Below are positions 1 to 7,107 of a DNA stretch of 31,842 bases, piece by piece. Position 1 is the first letter of the stretch. Every line of letters starts with the position of its first letter. Below the pieces are notes generated by a model, which saw only the letters and a list, made by a program, of their open reading frames with translations, was not told where the DNA came from and ran no database searches. A program made the position numbers and the translations under genes. Source of the DNA: a virus; IMG/VR virus record IMGVR_UViG_3300042905_000015, positions 1 through 31,842 of that record. One strand, given 5' to 3'.

Positions 1-2
1 AA

Positions 3-65
3 GCCAAACAGCGCGTGTTGATGGATAACAGTAACGTGGTAGATGTGGAAGCAAAGCAGGCGTAA
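3..65 (+). CDS. C-terminal end of an upstream gene (partial)
   Basis: An open frame enters from the left edge and stops at TAA 63-65, giving about 20 residues that end in VVDVEAKQA. It points the same way as the terminase gene. Its place upstream of the large terminase is where phages often keep the small terminase subunit, but 20 residues are too few to identify it and I give no name. A 365-nt non-coding region follows. Confidence 0.5.
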   Translation, partial: AKQRVLMDNSNVVDVEAKQA

Positions 66-430
66 TCGGGAAGGTTATGCGCTTTTTGCATAAAAATTGT
101 ACGGTTACGCGCACGCGCGCGTGTTGCATAAACGCAACGAAAAGAAAGCCAAACAACAAGAAAAGCATCGTCTGCTTTATACAATGACCATTATGTTAAG
201 TTGACCCTGAGTTATCCACAGAAAAAATACTACTCAGGCATTACAGTCTGAGTTATCCACAGGCAATTGTGGACAACTGTGGAAAAGTACCTGTGGACAA
301 GCGCCCACAGGCCGCCAGCCGGCCAATGGGGAGGGGGTAGGGCCGGCGCAAAAGGGCCGCAGGAACGGTAGCCCCGCGAACATTTTTTAAAATATTTTTA
401 ATTTTTATTTTTTCGTTTAACATCGCCCTA
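66..430. other. Non-coding region with origin-like features
   Basis: No convincing gene lies here. From left to right it holds: a direct repeat TTGCATAAA (86-94 and 124-132); a 19-bp strictly alternating purine/pyrimidine CG-rich tract (106-124); a small inverted repeat GTTGC/GCAAC (123-127, 134-138); the DnaA-box-like cluster (207-300, listed separately); a GC-rich inverted repeat GCCGGCC/GGCCGGC (318-324, 341-347); and an almost pure A/T run (382-420) just before the terminase start. Boxes followed by an AT-rich stretch are the layout of a DnaA-type replication origin. A packaging (pac or cos) site is an alternative or additional role because of the terminase neighbour. Weak promoter elements (TTGACC 201-206, AATACT 226-231, 19-nt spacing) might drive the terminase gene. 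Confidence 0.6.
207..300. promoter_or_regulatory. Cluster of five DnaA-box-like 9-mers
   Basis: TTATCCACA, the perfect E. coli-type DnaA box, occurs at 212-220 and 253-261 on the plus strand. Each lies inside a perfect 15-bp direct repeat CTGAGTTATCCACAG (207-221, 248-262) with a 41-nt period, close to four helical turns. Three more boxes lie on the minus strand: 268-276 (TTGTCCACA, one mismatch), 278-286 (TTTTCCACA, perfect to TTWTNCACA) and 292-300 (TTGTCCACA, one mismatch). Five boxes in 89 nt with two orientations is far beyond chance. Binding of host DnaA is inferred, for replication initiation or for transcription control of the terminase operon. Confidence 0.6.
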
Positions 431-1957
431 ATGCAAACCACAATCTACAAGCCCGAAGACGAACAAGAGTTGATGGCCACGCTGTGGACACCGGCCATTG
501 CCGATGACCCAGAGGCGTTTGTGCTGTTTGCCTTCCCTTGGGGTCAGGAAAATACACCTCTCCAAAACTTCAAAGGCCCTCGCAAGTGGCAGCGCGAAGT
601 CCTGCGTGAGATAACTCAGCACATTAAAAACAACCAGGGCAAAGTTGACTTCAACACCCTGCGCAGTGCTGTGTCCTCTGGCCGTGGTATTGGTAAGTCT
701 GCGCTAGTCAGCTGGCTCACTATCTGGATGCTATCGACACGCATAGGCTCAACAACGATCATTTCGGCCAACAGCGAAGCCCAGCTGCGTGCGGTGACAT
801 GGGCCGAGATCACAAAGTGGTTGGCCATGAGCATCAACAGCCACTGGTTTGAGGTTGCAGCCACCAAGATCACCCCTGCGGCATGGCTCACTGAACTGGT
901 TGAAAAAGACCTTAAAAAAGGCACAAGATATTGGGCTGTTGAGGGCCGCCTGTGGTCAGCAGAGAATCCTGATGCTTACGCTGGTGTCCACAACTTTGAT
1001 GGTGTGATGGTGATCTTTGATGAGGCATCAGGTATTGATGACTCGATTTGGGCTGTGACGGCTGGCTTCTTTACGGAGAACACACCAAACCGCCTTTGGC
1101 TGGCTTTTTCCAATCCACGCCGAAACACTGGTTATTTTTATGAGTGCTTTAACTCCAAGCGCGACTTCTGGAGTAATAAGGTGGTTGACGCACGCACGGT
1201 GGAAGGCACGGACAAACAGGTTTACCAGAACATTATTGACGAATACGGCCCCGACAGCTCACAAGCCCACGTTGAGGTTTATGGCATGTTCCCATCTGAG
1301 GGTGATGACCAGTTTATTCCGGCTGACATTGTGGATGAGGCCATGAGCAGGCCAAAATACAAGGATCAGACGGCGCCAATCATCATTGGAGTTGACCCTG
1401 CACGCTTTGGCGCTGACGCAACGGTGATTGCTATTCGCCAAGGCCGCGACATTGTGAGGATTGACCGCCACAGGGGCGATGACACCATGACTGTGGTTGG
1501 CCACATCATTGAGGCCATCGAAGAATTCAGCCCTGCCCTAGTGGTTATTGACGAAGGTGGGCTTGGCGCTGGCATTGTTGACCGTTTGAAAGAACAACGG
1601 TACAAAATCAAAGGTGTCAACTTTGGCAATAAATCGGCAAATCCCATCATGTATGGCAATAAAAGGGCCGAAATGTGGGGAAAAATGAAGGAATGGCTAC
1701 GTTCTGCCAGCATTCCCAAAGATAGGTTCTTGAAAACTGATTTGGTTTCGCCTATGATCAAACCAGATTCGAGGGGCACTATATTTTTGGAGTCAAAGAA
1801 GGACATGAAGGCAAGGGGCCTTGCATCTCCTGACGCAGCTGACGCAATATGCGTGACGTTTGCGTTTCCGGTGGCTCATAGGGAATATACTGCGAAGGAA
1901 AGAACCCGCGCATATTCTGACCGCACGGCAGTTGCAACTTCATGGATGGGAAGTTAG
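431..1957 (+). CDS. terL: Terminase large subunit (packaging ATPase/nuclease)
   Basis: This is the DNA-packaging motor: the ATPase pumps DNA into the procapsid through the portal and the nuclease cuts the concatemer. The 508 aa match the size of the family (P22 gp2 is 499 aa). Walker A is SGRGIGKS at residues 83-90 and Walker B with the catalytic acid is VMVIFDEA at 192-199. The C-terminal RNase-H-like nuclease shows D322 in IGVDPARFGADA, D374 in VVIDEGG, and the third acid in SPDAADAI (about 468-471). No good ribosome binding site precedes ATG 431, and an AT-rich run lies just upstream. The next gene begins directly after the stop. Confidence 0.96.
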   Translation: MQTTIYKPEDEQELMATLWTPAIADDPEAFVLFAFPWGQENTPLQNFKGPRKWQREVLREITQHIKNNQGKVDFNTLRSAVSSGRGIGKSALVSWLTIWMLSTRIGSTTIISANSEAQLRAVTWAEITKWLAMSINSHWFEVAATKITPAAWLTELVEKDLKKGTRYWAVEGRLWSAENPDAYAGVHNFDGVMVIFDEASGIDDSIWAVTAGFFTENTPNRLWLAFSNPRRNTGYFYECFNSKRDFWSNKVVDARTVEGTDKQVYQNIIDEYGPDSSQAHVEVYGMFPSEGDDQFIPADIVDEAMSRPKYKDQTAPIIIGVDPARFGADATVIAIRQGRDIVRIDRHRGDDTMTVVGHIIEAIEEFSPALVVIDEGGLGAGIVDRLKEQRYKIKGVNFGNKSANPIMYGNKRAEMWGKMKEWLRSASIPKDRFLKTDLVSPMIKPDSRGTIFLESKKDMKARGLASPDAADAICVTFAFPVAHREYTAKERTRAYSDRTAVATSWMGS

Positions 1958-2218
1958 ATGGCTACAAAGAAAAATGTCTCTCTAAGCGTTGGCCGTGGCG
2001 AAAAGTTGCCGGTGTCTAAGGGTGCTGGCTTGACCGCCAAAGGGCGCGAGAAGTACAATCGAGAAACTGGCTCTAATCTTAAGGCGCCAGCGCCTAACCC
2101 TAAGACTAAAGCAGATCAGGGGCGCAAGGATTCATTTTGTGCAAGAATGGGCGCAGTAGCGGCCAACGCCAAAGATGGCGAACGCGCTAAAGCAGCTCTT
2201 AAACGATGGAAGTGTTGA
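1958..2218 (+). CDS. Small basic conserved phage protein (DUF6321-like)
   Basis: 86 aa, rich in Lys, Arg and Ala. The GAGLTAKGREKYNR stretch and the RKDSFCARMGA motif followed by a Lys/Arg-rich end are what I recognise from a small family (DUF6321-like) often found beside phage terminase genes. Function is unknown; the basic charge would fit nucleic-acid contact, but that is inference. The ATG follows the terL stop with no gap (TAGATG), so translation is probably coupled. Confidence 0.75.
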   Translation: MATKKNVSLSVGRGEKLPVSKGAGLTAKGREKYNRETGSNLKAPAPNPKTKADQGRKDSFCARMGAVAANAKDGERAKAALKRWKC

Positions 2219-2219
2219 T

Positions 2220-2372
2220 ATGGCTACCAAACCCGGCTTATATGCCAATATCCATGCAAAACGTGAGCGCATAGCCGCTGGCAGCAAAGAAAAGATGCGC
2301 CAGCCAGGCGACAAGGGTGCGCCCACTGCCAAAGCGTTTAAAGAATCTGCCAAAACTGCGAAAAAGAAATAA
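2220..2372 (+). CDS. Small basic phage protein
   Basis: 50 aa starting at ATG 2220, one base after the previous stop, with a GGAAG element (2208-2212) as a likely ribosome binding site. A longer version starting at 2175 would run into the preceding gene and is rejected. The protein is Lys/Ala-rich with the segments KPGLYANIHAKRERIAAGS and KGAPTAKAFKESAK, and it ends in a run of lysines. I recognise similar short proteins near terminase and portal genes of metagenomic phages. No function is known. Confidence 0.7.
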   Translation: MATKPGLYANIHAKRERIAAGSKEKMRQPGDKGAPTAKAFKESAKTAKKK

Positions 2373-2374
2373 TC

Positions 2375-2803
2375 ATGGCAAATACCAAGCCAATTGGCGT
2401 TGCATACGAAGACCAGAACATCATTGGTGCTGATATTGTTCAAGCCACCAACATTGCCACCACTGGCACGATTGGTTATGCAGCTGGCGCTTACGACACC
2501 GTAACTCAGCAAAATAACAAAACAACAGCAGTCACGATTAACACGCCTTCTGGCCAGATTATTACGGCCAACGCTCAGATGGCCCCTAGCGCCAATGCGG
2601 TGTTTGTGGTCAATTGCAGTGCAGTCAGCACCAAAGATGTGGTGGTGATCAGTGTGGCCTCTGGCGGTACATTGGGCGCGTACAACGTGTTTATCGTGGC
2701 AGTCAGCAATGGCTCGTTCACGGTAGAAATCAAGAACGTGACAAACAACGCATACAGCGAAGCCATCCATTTGAACTACGCCATTTTCCACACGGAGACT
2801 TAA
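2375..2803 (+). CDS. Putative small virion protein, unknown function
   Basis: 142 aa, rich in Ala, Val, Thr, Asn and Ser with a beta-strand pattern typical of phage decoration or accessory virion proteins. There are no catalytic motifs and no signal peptide. Its N-terminus (PIGVAYEDQNIIGADI) resembles that of the protein at 11522-11842 (AVGVAFEDAQLDGAIM), which sits just after the coat gene, so both may use a similar tag or docking segment. A virion role is inferred from position and composition only. Confidence 0.6.
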   Translation: MANTKPIGVAYEDQNIIGADIVQATNIATTGTIGYAAGAYDTVTQQNNKTTAVTINTPSGQIITANAQMAPSANAVFVVNCSAVSTKDVVVISVASGGTLGAYNVFIVAVSNGSFTVEIKNVTNNAYSEAIHLNYAIFHTET

Positions 2804-2941
2804 ATGCCACTGGTTAAATCAAAATCACCCGAAGCCTTTCGCAAGAACGTCAAAGCTGAAGTTAAAGCTGGCAAGCCCGTCAAGCAGGCCGTGGCCATCG
2901 CGTATTCAGTCAAACGTGAAGCAGAAAAGAAGAAAAAATAA
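2804..2941 (+). CDS. Small basic conserved phage protein (45 aa)
   Basis: ATG 2804 directly follows the previous TAA, and its own TAA (2939-2941) shares an A with the portal ATG (TAATG). The 45 aa contain [16 protein letters not shown] and [19 protein letters not shown], a pattern I recognise from a widespread small protein family of phages (DUF6496-like). Function is unknown. The tight fit on both sides supports a real gene. Confidence 0.75.
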   Translation: MPLVKSKSPEAFRKNVKAEVKAGKPVKQAVAIAYSVKREAEKKKK

Positions 2942-5130
2942 TGGCTGATCCAACCGGAATGGTCGCGGCGGCTAATGTAGCCGCTGGCGGCAAACCACCA
3001 AAGTCTGACTCAGATATTCTGACAACCGCCCGCGCTCGGTTGGACATGGCAGTCTCCGCACTGGCCGAGAGCCGCGAAGATGAGATAGACGATCTGCGCT
3101 TTTATGCCGGATCACCTGACAACCACTGGCAGTGGCCTGCTGACGTCCTTGCCACTCGCGGTGCGGTGCAAGGTCAGACGATCAACGCACGCCCAACATT
3201 AACGATTAACAAACTGCCGCAGCACGTTCGTCAAGTGACGAATGACATGCGTCAGAACCGCCCAGGCGCAAAGGTCATCCCAGTCGATGACAACGCTGAC
3301 GTGGAAGTGGCTGAGATTTTTAACGGCATGATTCGCCATATTGAGTACATCTCTGACGCTGACGTGGCATACGACACGGCCTGCGAGAATCAGGTGTCTT
3401 ACGGCGAGGGTTACATCACCCTGATGACCGAGTACTGTGACGAGAACACATTCGATCAAGACATCAAGATTGGCCGAATTCGCAATAGCTTCTCGGTTTA
3501 CATGGATCCGCTGATCCAAGACCCAACGGGTGCAGACGCCAAGTATTGCTTTATCACCGAAGACCTGACCAAAGCAGAATACGAGCGCCAGTACCCAGAT
3601 GCTGCGCCTATCTCTACGCTCCAGTCCCTTGGTGTAGGCGATCAGTCAATCAGCAACTGGCTCAACGAAGACACAGTGCGTATTGCAAGTTACTACTACA
3701 TTGACTACGACAAAACCAAGCTGAATTTGTACCCTGGCAACCAGTCGGCCTTTGAAGGCACGCCTGAAGACAAGATGCTCAAGGACATGTTTGGCAAGCC
3801 TGTCAAATCACGCATGTCTGAGCGCCCACGGGTGATGTATTGCAAGATCAACGGCTATGAAATCCTTGAACAAAAAGAGTGGGCTGGCAAATGGATTCCT
3901 GTGATCCGTGTGATCGGCAACGAGTTTGAGGTTGATGGCCGTATCTACATTTCTGGCCTTGTGCGTAACGCCAAAGATGCCCAGCGCATGTACAACTATT
4001 GGGTCAGCCAAGAAGCTGAGATGCTGGCTCTGGCGCCCAAGGCTCCGTTCATTGGCTATGGTGGCCAGTTCGAGGGTTACGAGGACAAGTGGAAGACCGC
4101 CAATACGAACAACTGGCCCTATCTGGAAGTCAATCCAGACGTTACAGACGGCCAAGGCGCAGTTCTGCCACTACCCCAGCGTGCGCAGCCGCCAATGGCC
4201 TCCACGGGTCTATTACAAGCCAAGGCAGGGGCATCTGAGGACATCAAGTCTACAACTGGCCAATATAACGCTTCTCTTGGCATGGGTTCCAACGAACGCT
4301 CTGGCAGGGCTATCTTGGCTCGTCAGCGCGAGGGTGATGTTGGCACATACCACTATGGTGACAACCTGACCCGTGCCGTGCGCCATGTGGCTCGTCAGTT
4401 GGTGGACTTGATTCCTAAGATTTACGACACCCAGCGCATTGCTCGCATCATTGGTGAAGATGGCGAGACTAAAATGGTCAAGATTAACCCTGACCAACCA
4501 ATGCCAGTCAACAAGATTGTCAATGAACAGGGTATTGTGATTGAGAAAATCTACAATCCTGGTGTTGGCAAGTACGATGTGGTGGCCACAACTGGCCCAG
4601 GCTACGCAACCAAGCGCCAAGCGGCATTAGAAGCCATGGCGCAGCTGTTGCAAGGCAACCCACAATTGTGGTCTGTGGCTGGCGACTTGTTTGTGAAGAA
4701 CATGGACTGGCCTGGCGCTCAAGAGATGGCCAAGCGGTTCCAGAAGACCATTGATCCTAAGTTCTTGTCGGACGACAATGACGATCCAGCATTGCAGGCG
4801 GCGCAGCAACAGATTCAGGCCATGGGCGCTGAGATGGAGCAGATGTACCAGATGATCCAGAATGTCGGCAAATCTATTGAGATGCAAGACATGGAGCGCA
4901 AGGACTTTGAGGCTCAGATCAAAGCATACGATGCCGAAACCAAGCGGATTGCTGCTGTGCAGGCCGGTATGACTGAAGAACAAATCCAAGACATTGCTAT
5001 GGGTGTTGTCGCTGCGGCCATGGAGTCGCAAAACACAATGAACCAGATGCCTGAGATGCGTGAGGAATCCATGCCCATGGAGATGATGCCCCAGCAAGAA
5101 ATAATGCCTCCACAAGGAATGCCACAATGA
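2941..5130 (+). CDS. Portal protein, P22 gp1-like
   Basis: It forms the dodecameric ring at the capsid vertex through which DNA is packaged and ejected. The 729 aa compare with 725 in P22 gp1. The N-terminal half carries the family hallmark around residues 90-150 (NDMRQNRPGAKVIPVDD, IFNGMIRHIE, SDADVAYDTACENQV), followed by GEGYITLMTEY and a FSVYMDPLIQDP segment. The last 120 residues are Gln/Met-rich, partly coiled coil, then a Met/Pro/Glu-rich tail, comparable to the barrel region of P22-type portals. It overlaps the next gene by ATGA. Confidence 0.94.
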   Translation: MADPTGMVAAANVAAGGKPPKSDSDILTTARARLDMAVSALAESREDEIDDLRFYAGSPDNHWQWPADVLATRGAVQGQTINARPTLTINKLPQHVRQVTNDMRQNRPGAKVIPVDDNADVEVAEIFNGMIRHIEYISDADVAYDTACENQVSYGEGYITLMTEYCDENTFDQDIKIGRIRNSFSVYMDPLIQDPTGADAKYCFITEDLTKAEYERQYPDAAPISTLQSLGVGDQSISNWLNEDTVRIASYYYIDYDKTKLNLYPGNQSAFEGTPEDKMLKDMFGKPVKSRMSERPRVMYCKINGYEILEQKEWAGKWIPVIRVIGNEFEVDGRIYISGLVRNAKDAQRMYNYWVSQEAEMLALAPKAPFIGYGGQFEGYEDKWKTANTNNWPYLEVNPDVTDGQGAVLPLPQRAQPPMASTGLLQAKAGASEDIKSTTGQYNASLGMGSNERSGRAILARQREGDVGTYHYGDNLTRAVRHVARQLVDLIPKIYDTQRIARIIGEDGETKMVKINPDQPMPVNKIVNEQGIVIEKIYNPGVGKYDVVATTGPGYATKRQAALEAMAQLLQGNPQLWSVAGDLFVKNMDWPGAQEMAKRFQKTIDPKFLSDDNDDPALQAAQQQIQAMGAEMEQMYQMIQNVGKSIEMQDMERKDFEAQIKAYDAETKRIAAVQAGMTEEQIQDIAMGVVAAAMESQNTMNQMPEMREESMPMEMMPQQEIMPPQGMPQ

Positions 5131-5489
5131 AAGCAAATGAATTTTTAGGCTTGCTGTTCTTGGCGCGGGATGTTGCACATTCCGTACACTTGAACACCCG
5201 CAGTTTTAGCAAGCACGAAGCGCTCAACATCTTCTACAACCGCATCATTGGTGCGGCTGACGACTTTGCCGAAACCTATCAGGGCCGGTATGGTCTAATT
5301 GGCCCTATTACCTTGAATTCGGCCAAGAAGACGGCTAACATCACTGAATTCTTGCAGGACTCACTTGCTGAAATTGAAGCAGCCCGTTACGATGTGTGTG
5401 ATAAATCTGATTCAACAATGCAACAATTGATAGATAATATCGTTGAGATATATCTTCGCACGCTGTACAAGCTCAAATTCTTGGCATAA
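5127..5489 (+). CDS. DUF5856-like phage protein
   Basis: 120 aa, mostly helical. The pattern LLFLARDVAHSVHLNTRSFS-KH-A-N-FYNRI, then DDFAETYQGRYGLIG, resembles the DUF5856 family that I recall from several phage groups. It suggests a small helical bundle with conserved His, Asp and Glu, possibly metal-binding (inference). It is coupled to the portal by a 4-nt overlap. Its role is unknown. Confidence 0.7.
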   Translation: MKANEFLGLLFLARDVAHSVHLNTRSFSKHEALNIFYNRIIGAADDFAETYQGRYGLIGPITLNSAKKTANITEFLQDSLAEIEAARYDVCDKSDSTMQQLIDNIVEIYLRTLYKLKFLA

Positions 5490-5495
5490 GGAAAC

Positions 5496-5807
5496 ATGAT
5501 GGAACTTTTAAACCCAATGAGCAAAGCGGATTTCCCCGCTTTTACCGCAACAGCCGGTGCAAGCGCAGGCAACACAACCGCATGGAATGCAGGCCCACAA
5601 GGCGTTTTGGTTTGGTGCGAAGTGCCTTGCTACGTTGAAGTTGGTGTGGGTGCTGTTGCCACTAGCGCCAGCACACCGATCCCTGCTTACACGCCAATTC
5701 CTTTTGTTCTGACACTCAGTTCAAACGGTTCTCCTTGGCGCGTCAGTGTGCTGCGAATTGGTAGCACAGACGGCACTGCGTACTGCAAACCTATTAACAA
5801 GCAATGA
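5496..5807 (+). CDS. Conserved small virion-region protein
   Basis: 103 aa, preceded by AAGGA (5488-5492). Two adjacent ATGs (5496, 5499) are possible starts, and the second is better spaced from that site. The sequence LNPMSKADFPAFTATAGAS, then a beta-rich middle with VLVWCEVPCYVEVG and an end YCKPINKQ, resembles small proteins I have seen between portal and coat genes of podoviruses. It looks like a compact beta domain. Capsid decoration or head completion is possible but not shown. Confidence 0.6.
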   Translation: MMELLNPMSKADFPAFTATAGASAGNTTAWNAGPQGVLVWCEVPCYVEVGVGAVATSASTPIPAYTPIPFVLTLSSNGSPWRVSVLRIGSTDGTAYCKPINKQ

Positions 5808-5968
5808 GCTTTGGTGTCGCCCTTCGCAATTCGGTGGCCATTGGCCTAGCCGGTATTGTCACGCTGTTTTCAGGTACACGCGACAGTGGCGCATCGGTAG
5901 GCAATCTTCTCACTGAATCTGGAGATAATTTGGTGCAAGAAGATGGTGGACAAATTCTTTTGGAGTGA
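5804..5968 (+). CDS. Small phage protein (54 aa)
   Basis: ATG 5804 overlaps the previous TGA (ATGA), and the stop is TGA 5966-5968. The N-terminal half is mildly hydrophobic (VALRNSVAIGLAGIVTLF). The C-terminal half repeats a short acidic pattern: LLTESGDNLV, then QEDGGQILLE. The same LLTE-G-xxLxxE pattern is common at the ends of small virion proteins in related phages (memory, not checked). Function is unknown. Confidence 0.6.
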   Translation: MSFGVALRNSVAIGLAGIVTLFSGTRDSGASVGNLLTESGDNLVQEDGGQILLE

Positions 5969-5973
5969 CCTAA

Positions 5974-6453
5974 ATGGCCGTATTTCTCTCCCCCGTGGGC
6001 GGCGTTGCGGCCCAGTTTTTCACAAATACTGGCGCAGTATTGACTGGCGGCAAGCTGTTTACTTATGCGGCTGGGACAACAACGCCGCAAGTTACTTACA
6101 CAACTAGCGCGGGGAATGTAGCTCGTACCAATCCCGTTGTGTTGGATGCTGCGGGCCGTGTTCCTGGCAGCGGCGAAATTTGGATTTTGCCAGTTTCATA
6201 CAAGTTTGTTTTAAAAGATTCAAACGATGTATTGATTGCAACATACGACAATATTTTTGGCTCTGGCGCTTTTGCGGTTACAAATTACACAGGCAATGGC
6301 TCAACTGTTGCGTATGCAGTTACGGGAAATGTGGTTGCTGTTTACATTAACGGCGTATATCAAAACAGAAACACATATTCTGTTACGGGCGGCACTTTGA
6401 CATTTACTGAGGCTCCGCCTGTTACTTCTTTAATTGAAATTCTGTACAACTGA
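5974..6453 (+). CDS. Tail fibre/spike head-binding protein
   Basis: 159 aa. The first 80 residues carry the P22-tailspike-like head-binding pattern (GGKLFTYAAGTTTPQVTYT, then TNPVVLDAAGRVPG), which normally anchors a spike to the tail machine. The rest has a short fibre-type beta domain (NYTGNGSTVAYAV, VYINGVYQNRNTYSV, LTFTEAPP). It lacks a receptor-binding body, so it probably acts as an adaptor on which the proteins from the next two genes assemble. That division of labour is inference. Confidence 0.75.
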   Translation: MAVFLSPVGGVAAQFFTNTGAVLTGGKLFTYAAGTTTPQVTYTTSAGNVARTNPVVLDAAGRVPGSGEIWILPVSYKFVLKDSNDVLIATYDNIFGSGAFAVTNYTGNGSTVAYAVTGNVVAVYINGVYQNRNTYSVTGGTLTFTEAPPVTSLIEILYN

Positions 6454-6465
6454 TAAGGGATCATC

Positions 6466-7098
6466 ATGGCAGATAAAAAGATTTCCGCGCTGACCGCAGC
6501 CTCAACTCCGTTGGCGGGGACTGAAGTTCTGCCAATTGTTCAATCAGGCGCAACGGTTAAAGTTGCCGTATCGGATTTAACAGCAGGCCGCGCAATTAGT
6601 GCGACTACTGTAACTGCATCAACCGGCGATATAACATCAACTGCTGGAAATTTTGTAGTTGGTACGTCTGGCAAAGGCATCGACTTTTCTGCCACACCAG
6701 GCACAGGCACAAGCGAGTTGTTGGCTGACTATGAGGAAGGTACGTTTACGGCAACAATGACCCCTGAAACAAGTGGAACAATCACACTTGAAACCACTGT
6801 GCAGACACTTGTTTACACTAAAGTTGGACGATTAGTGTATGTAAACGGGCTTCTTCAAGTAAATTCAGTTTCATTGCCAGTAGGCAGCTACGTATCAGTC
6901 ACGCTACCTTTTGTCGTTATTAACACGGGCAATCAGTCAAGATTTGGTAGCGCTTCTGTGGTAAATCAAGCTGGCACATATTCAAATAAAGTGTTGTTGG
7001 GCGTAGAGGGCACTAGCGTTGTTCGGTTGTATATCACCGCATCTACTATTGCTAGTACTGATCAATTTTCTTTTGGTTTTAGCTACGCAACAACATAA
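6466..7098 (+). CDS. Tail fibre-like protein
   Basis: 210 aa. The N-terminus (KISALTAASTPLAGTEVLPIVQSG) matches a short motif found at the start of many phage fibre proteins and also in the protein at 12781-13539. A middle element, GIDFSATPGTGTSELLADYEEGTF, leads into a beta-sandwich-like C-terminal domain (YTKVGRLVYVNGLLQ, SVTLPFVV) of the kind seen at fibre tips. A ribosome binding site (AAGGGA, 6453-6458) precedes ATG 6466. It probably takes part in adsorption. The exact partner is unknown. Confidence 0.7.
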   Translation: MADKKISALTAASTPLAGTEVLPIVQSGATVKVAVSDLTAGRAISATTVTASTGDITSTAGNFVVGTSGKGIDFSATPGTGTSELLADYEEGTFTATMTPETSGTITLETTVQTLVYTKVGRLVYVNGLLQVNSVSLPVGSYVSVTLPFVVINTGNQSRFGSASVVNQAGTYSNKVLLGVEGTSVVRLYITASTIASTDQFSFGFSYATT

Positions 7099-7107
7099 GG
7101 AAAAATT

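Noticed and set aside
3-65. Naming the partial first gene as small terminase
   Set aside because: Only about 20 C-terminal residues are visible. Position alone is not enough.
318-347. GCCGGCC/GGCCGGC inverted repeat as a terminator of the upstream gene
   Set aside because: It lies over 250 nt after the upstream stop, has a 16-nt loop and no T-run, so it is kept only as part of the non-coding region.
2132-2791. Long antisense open frame (219 codons) opposite the small genes after terL
   Set aside because: It lies opposite several well-packed rightward genes, has an unnatural Cys/His-rich composition and no ribosome binding site. Best explained by codon bias of the true strand.
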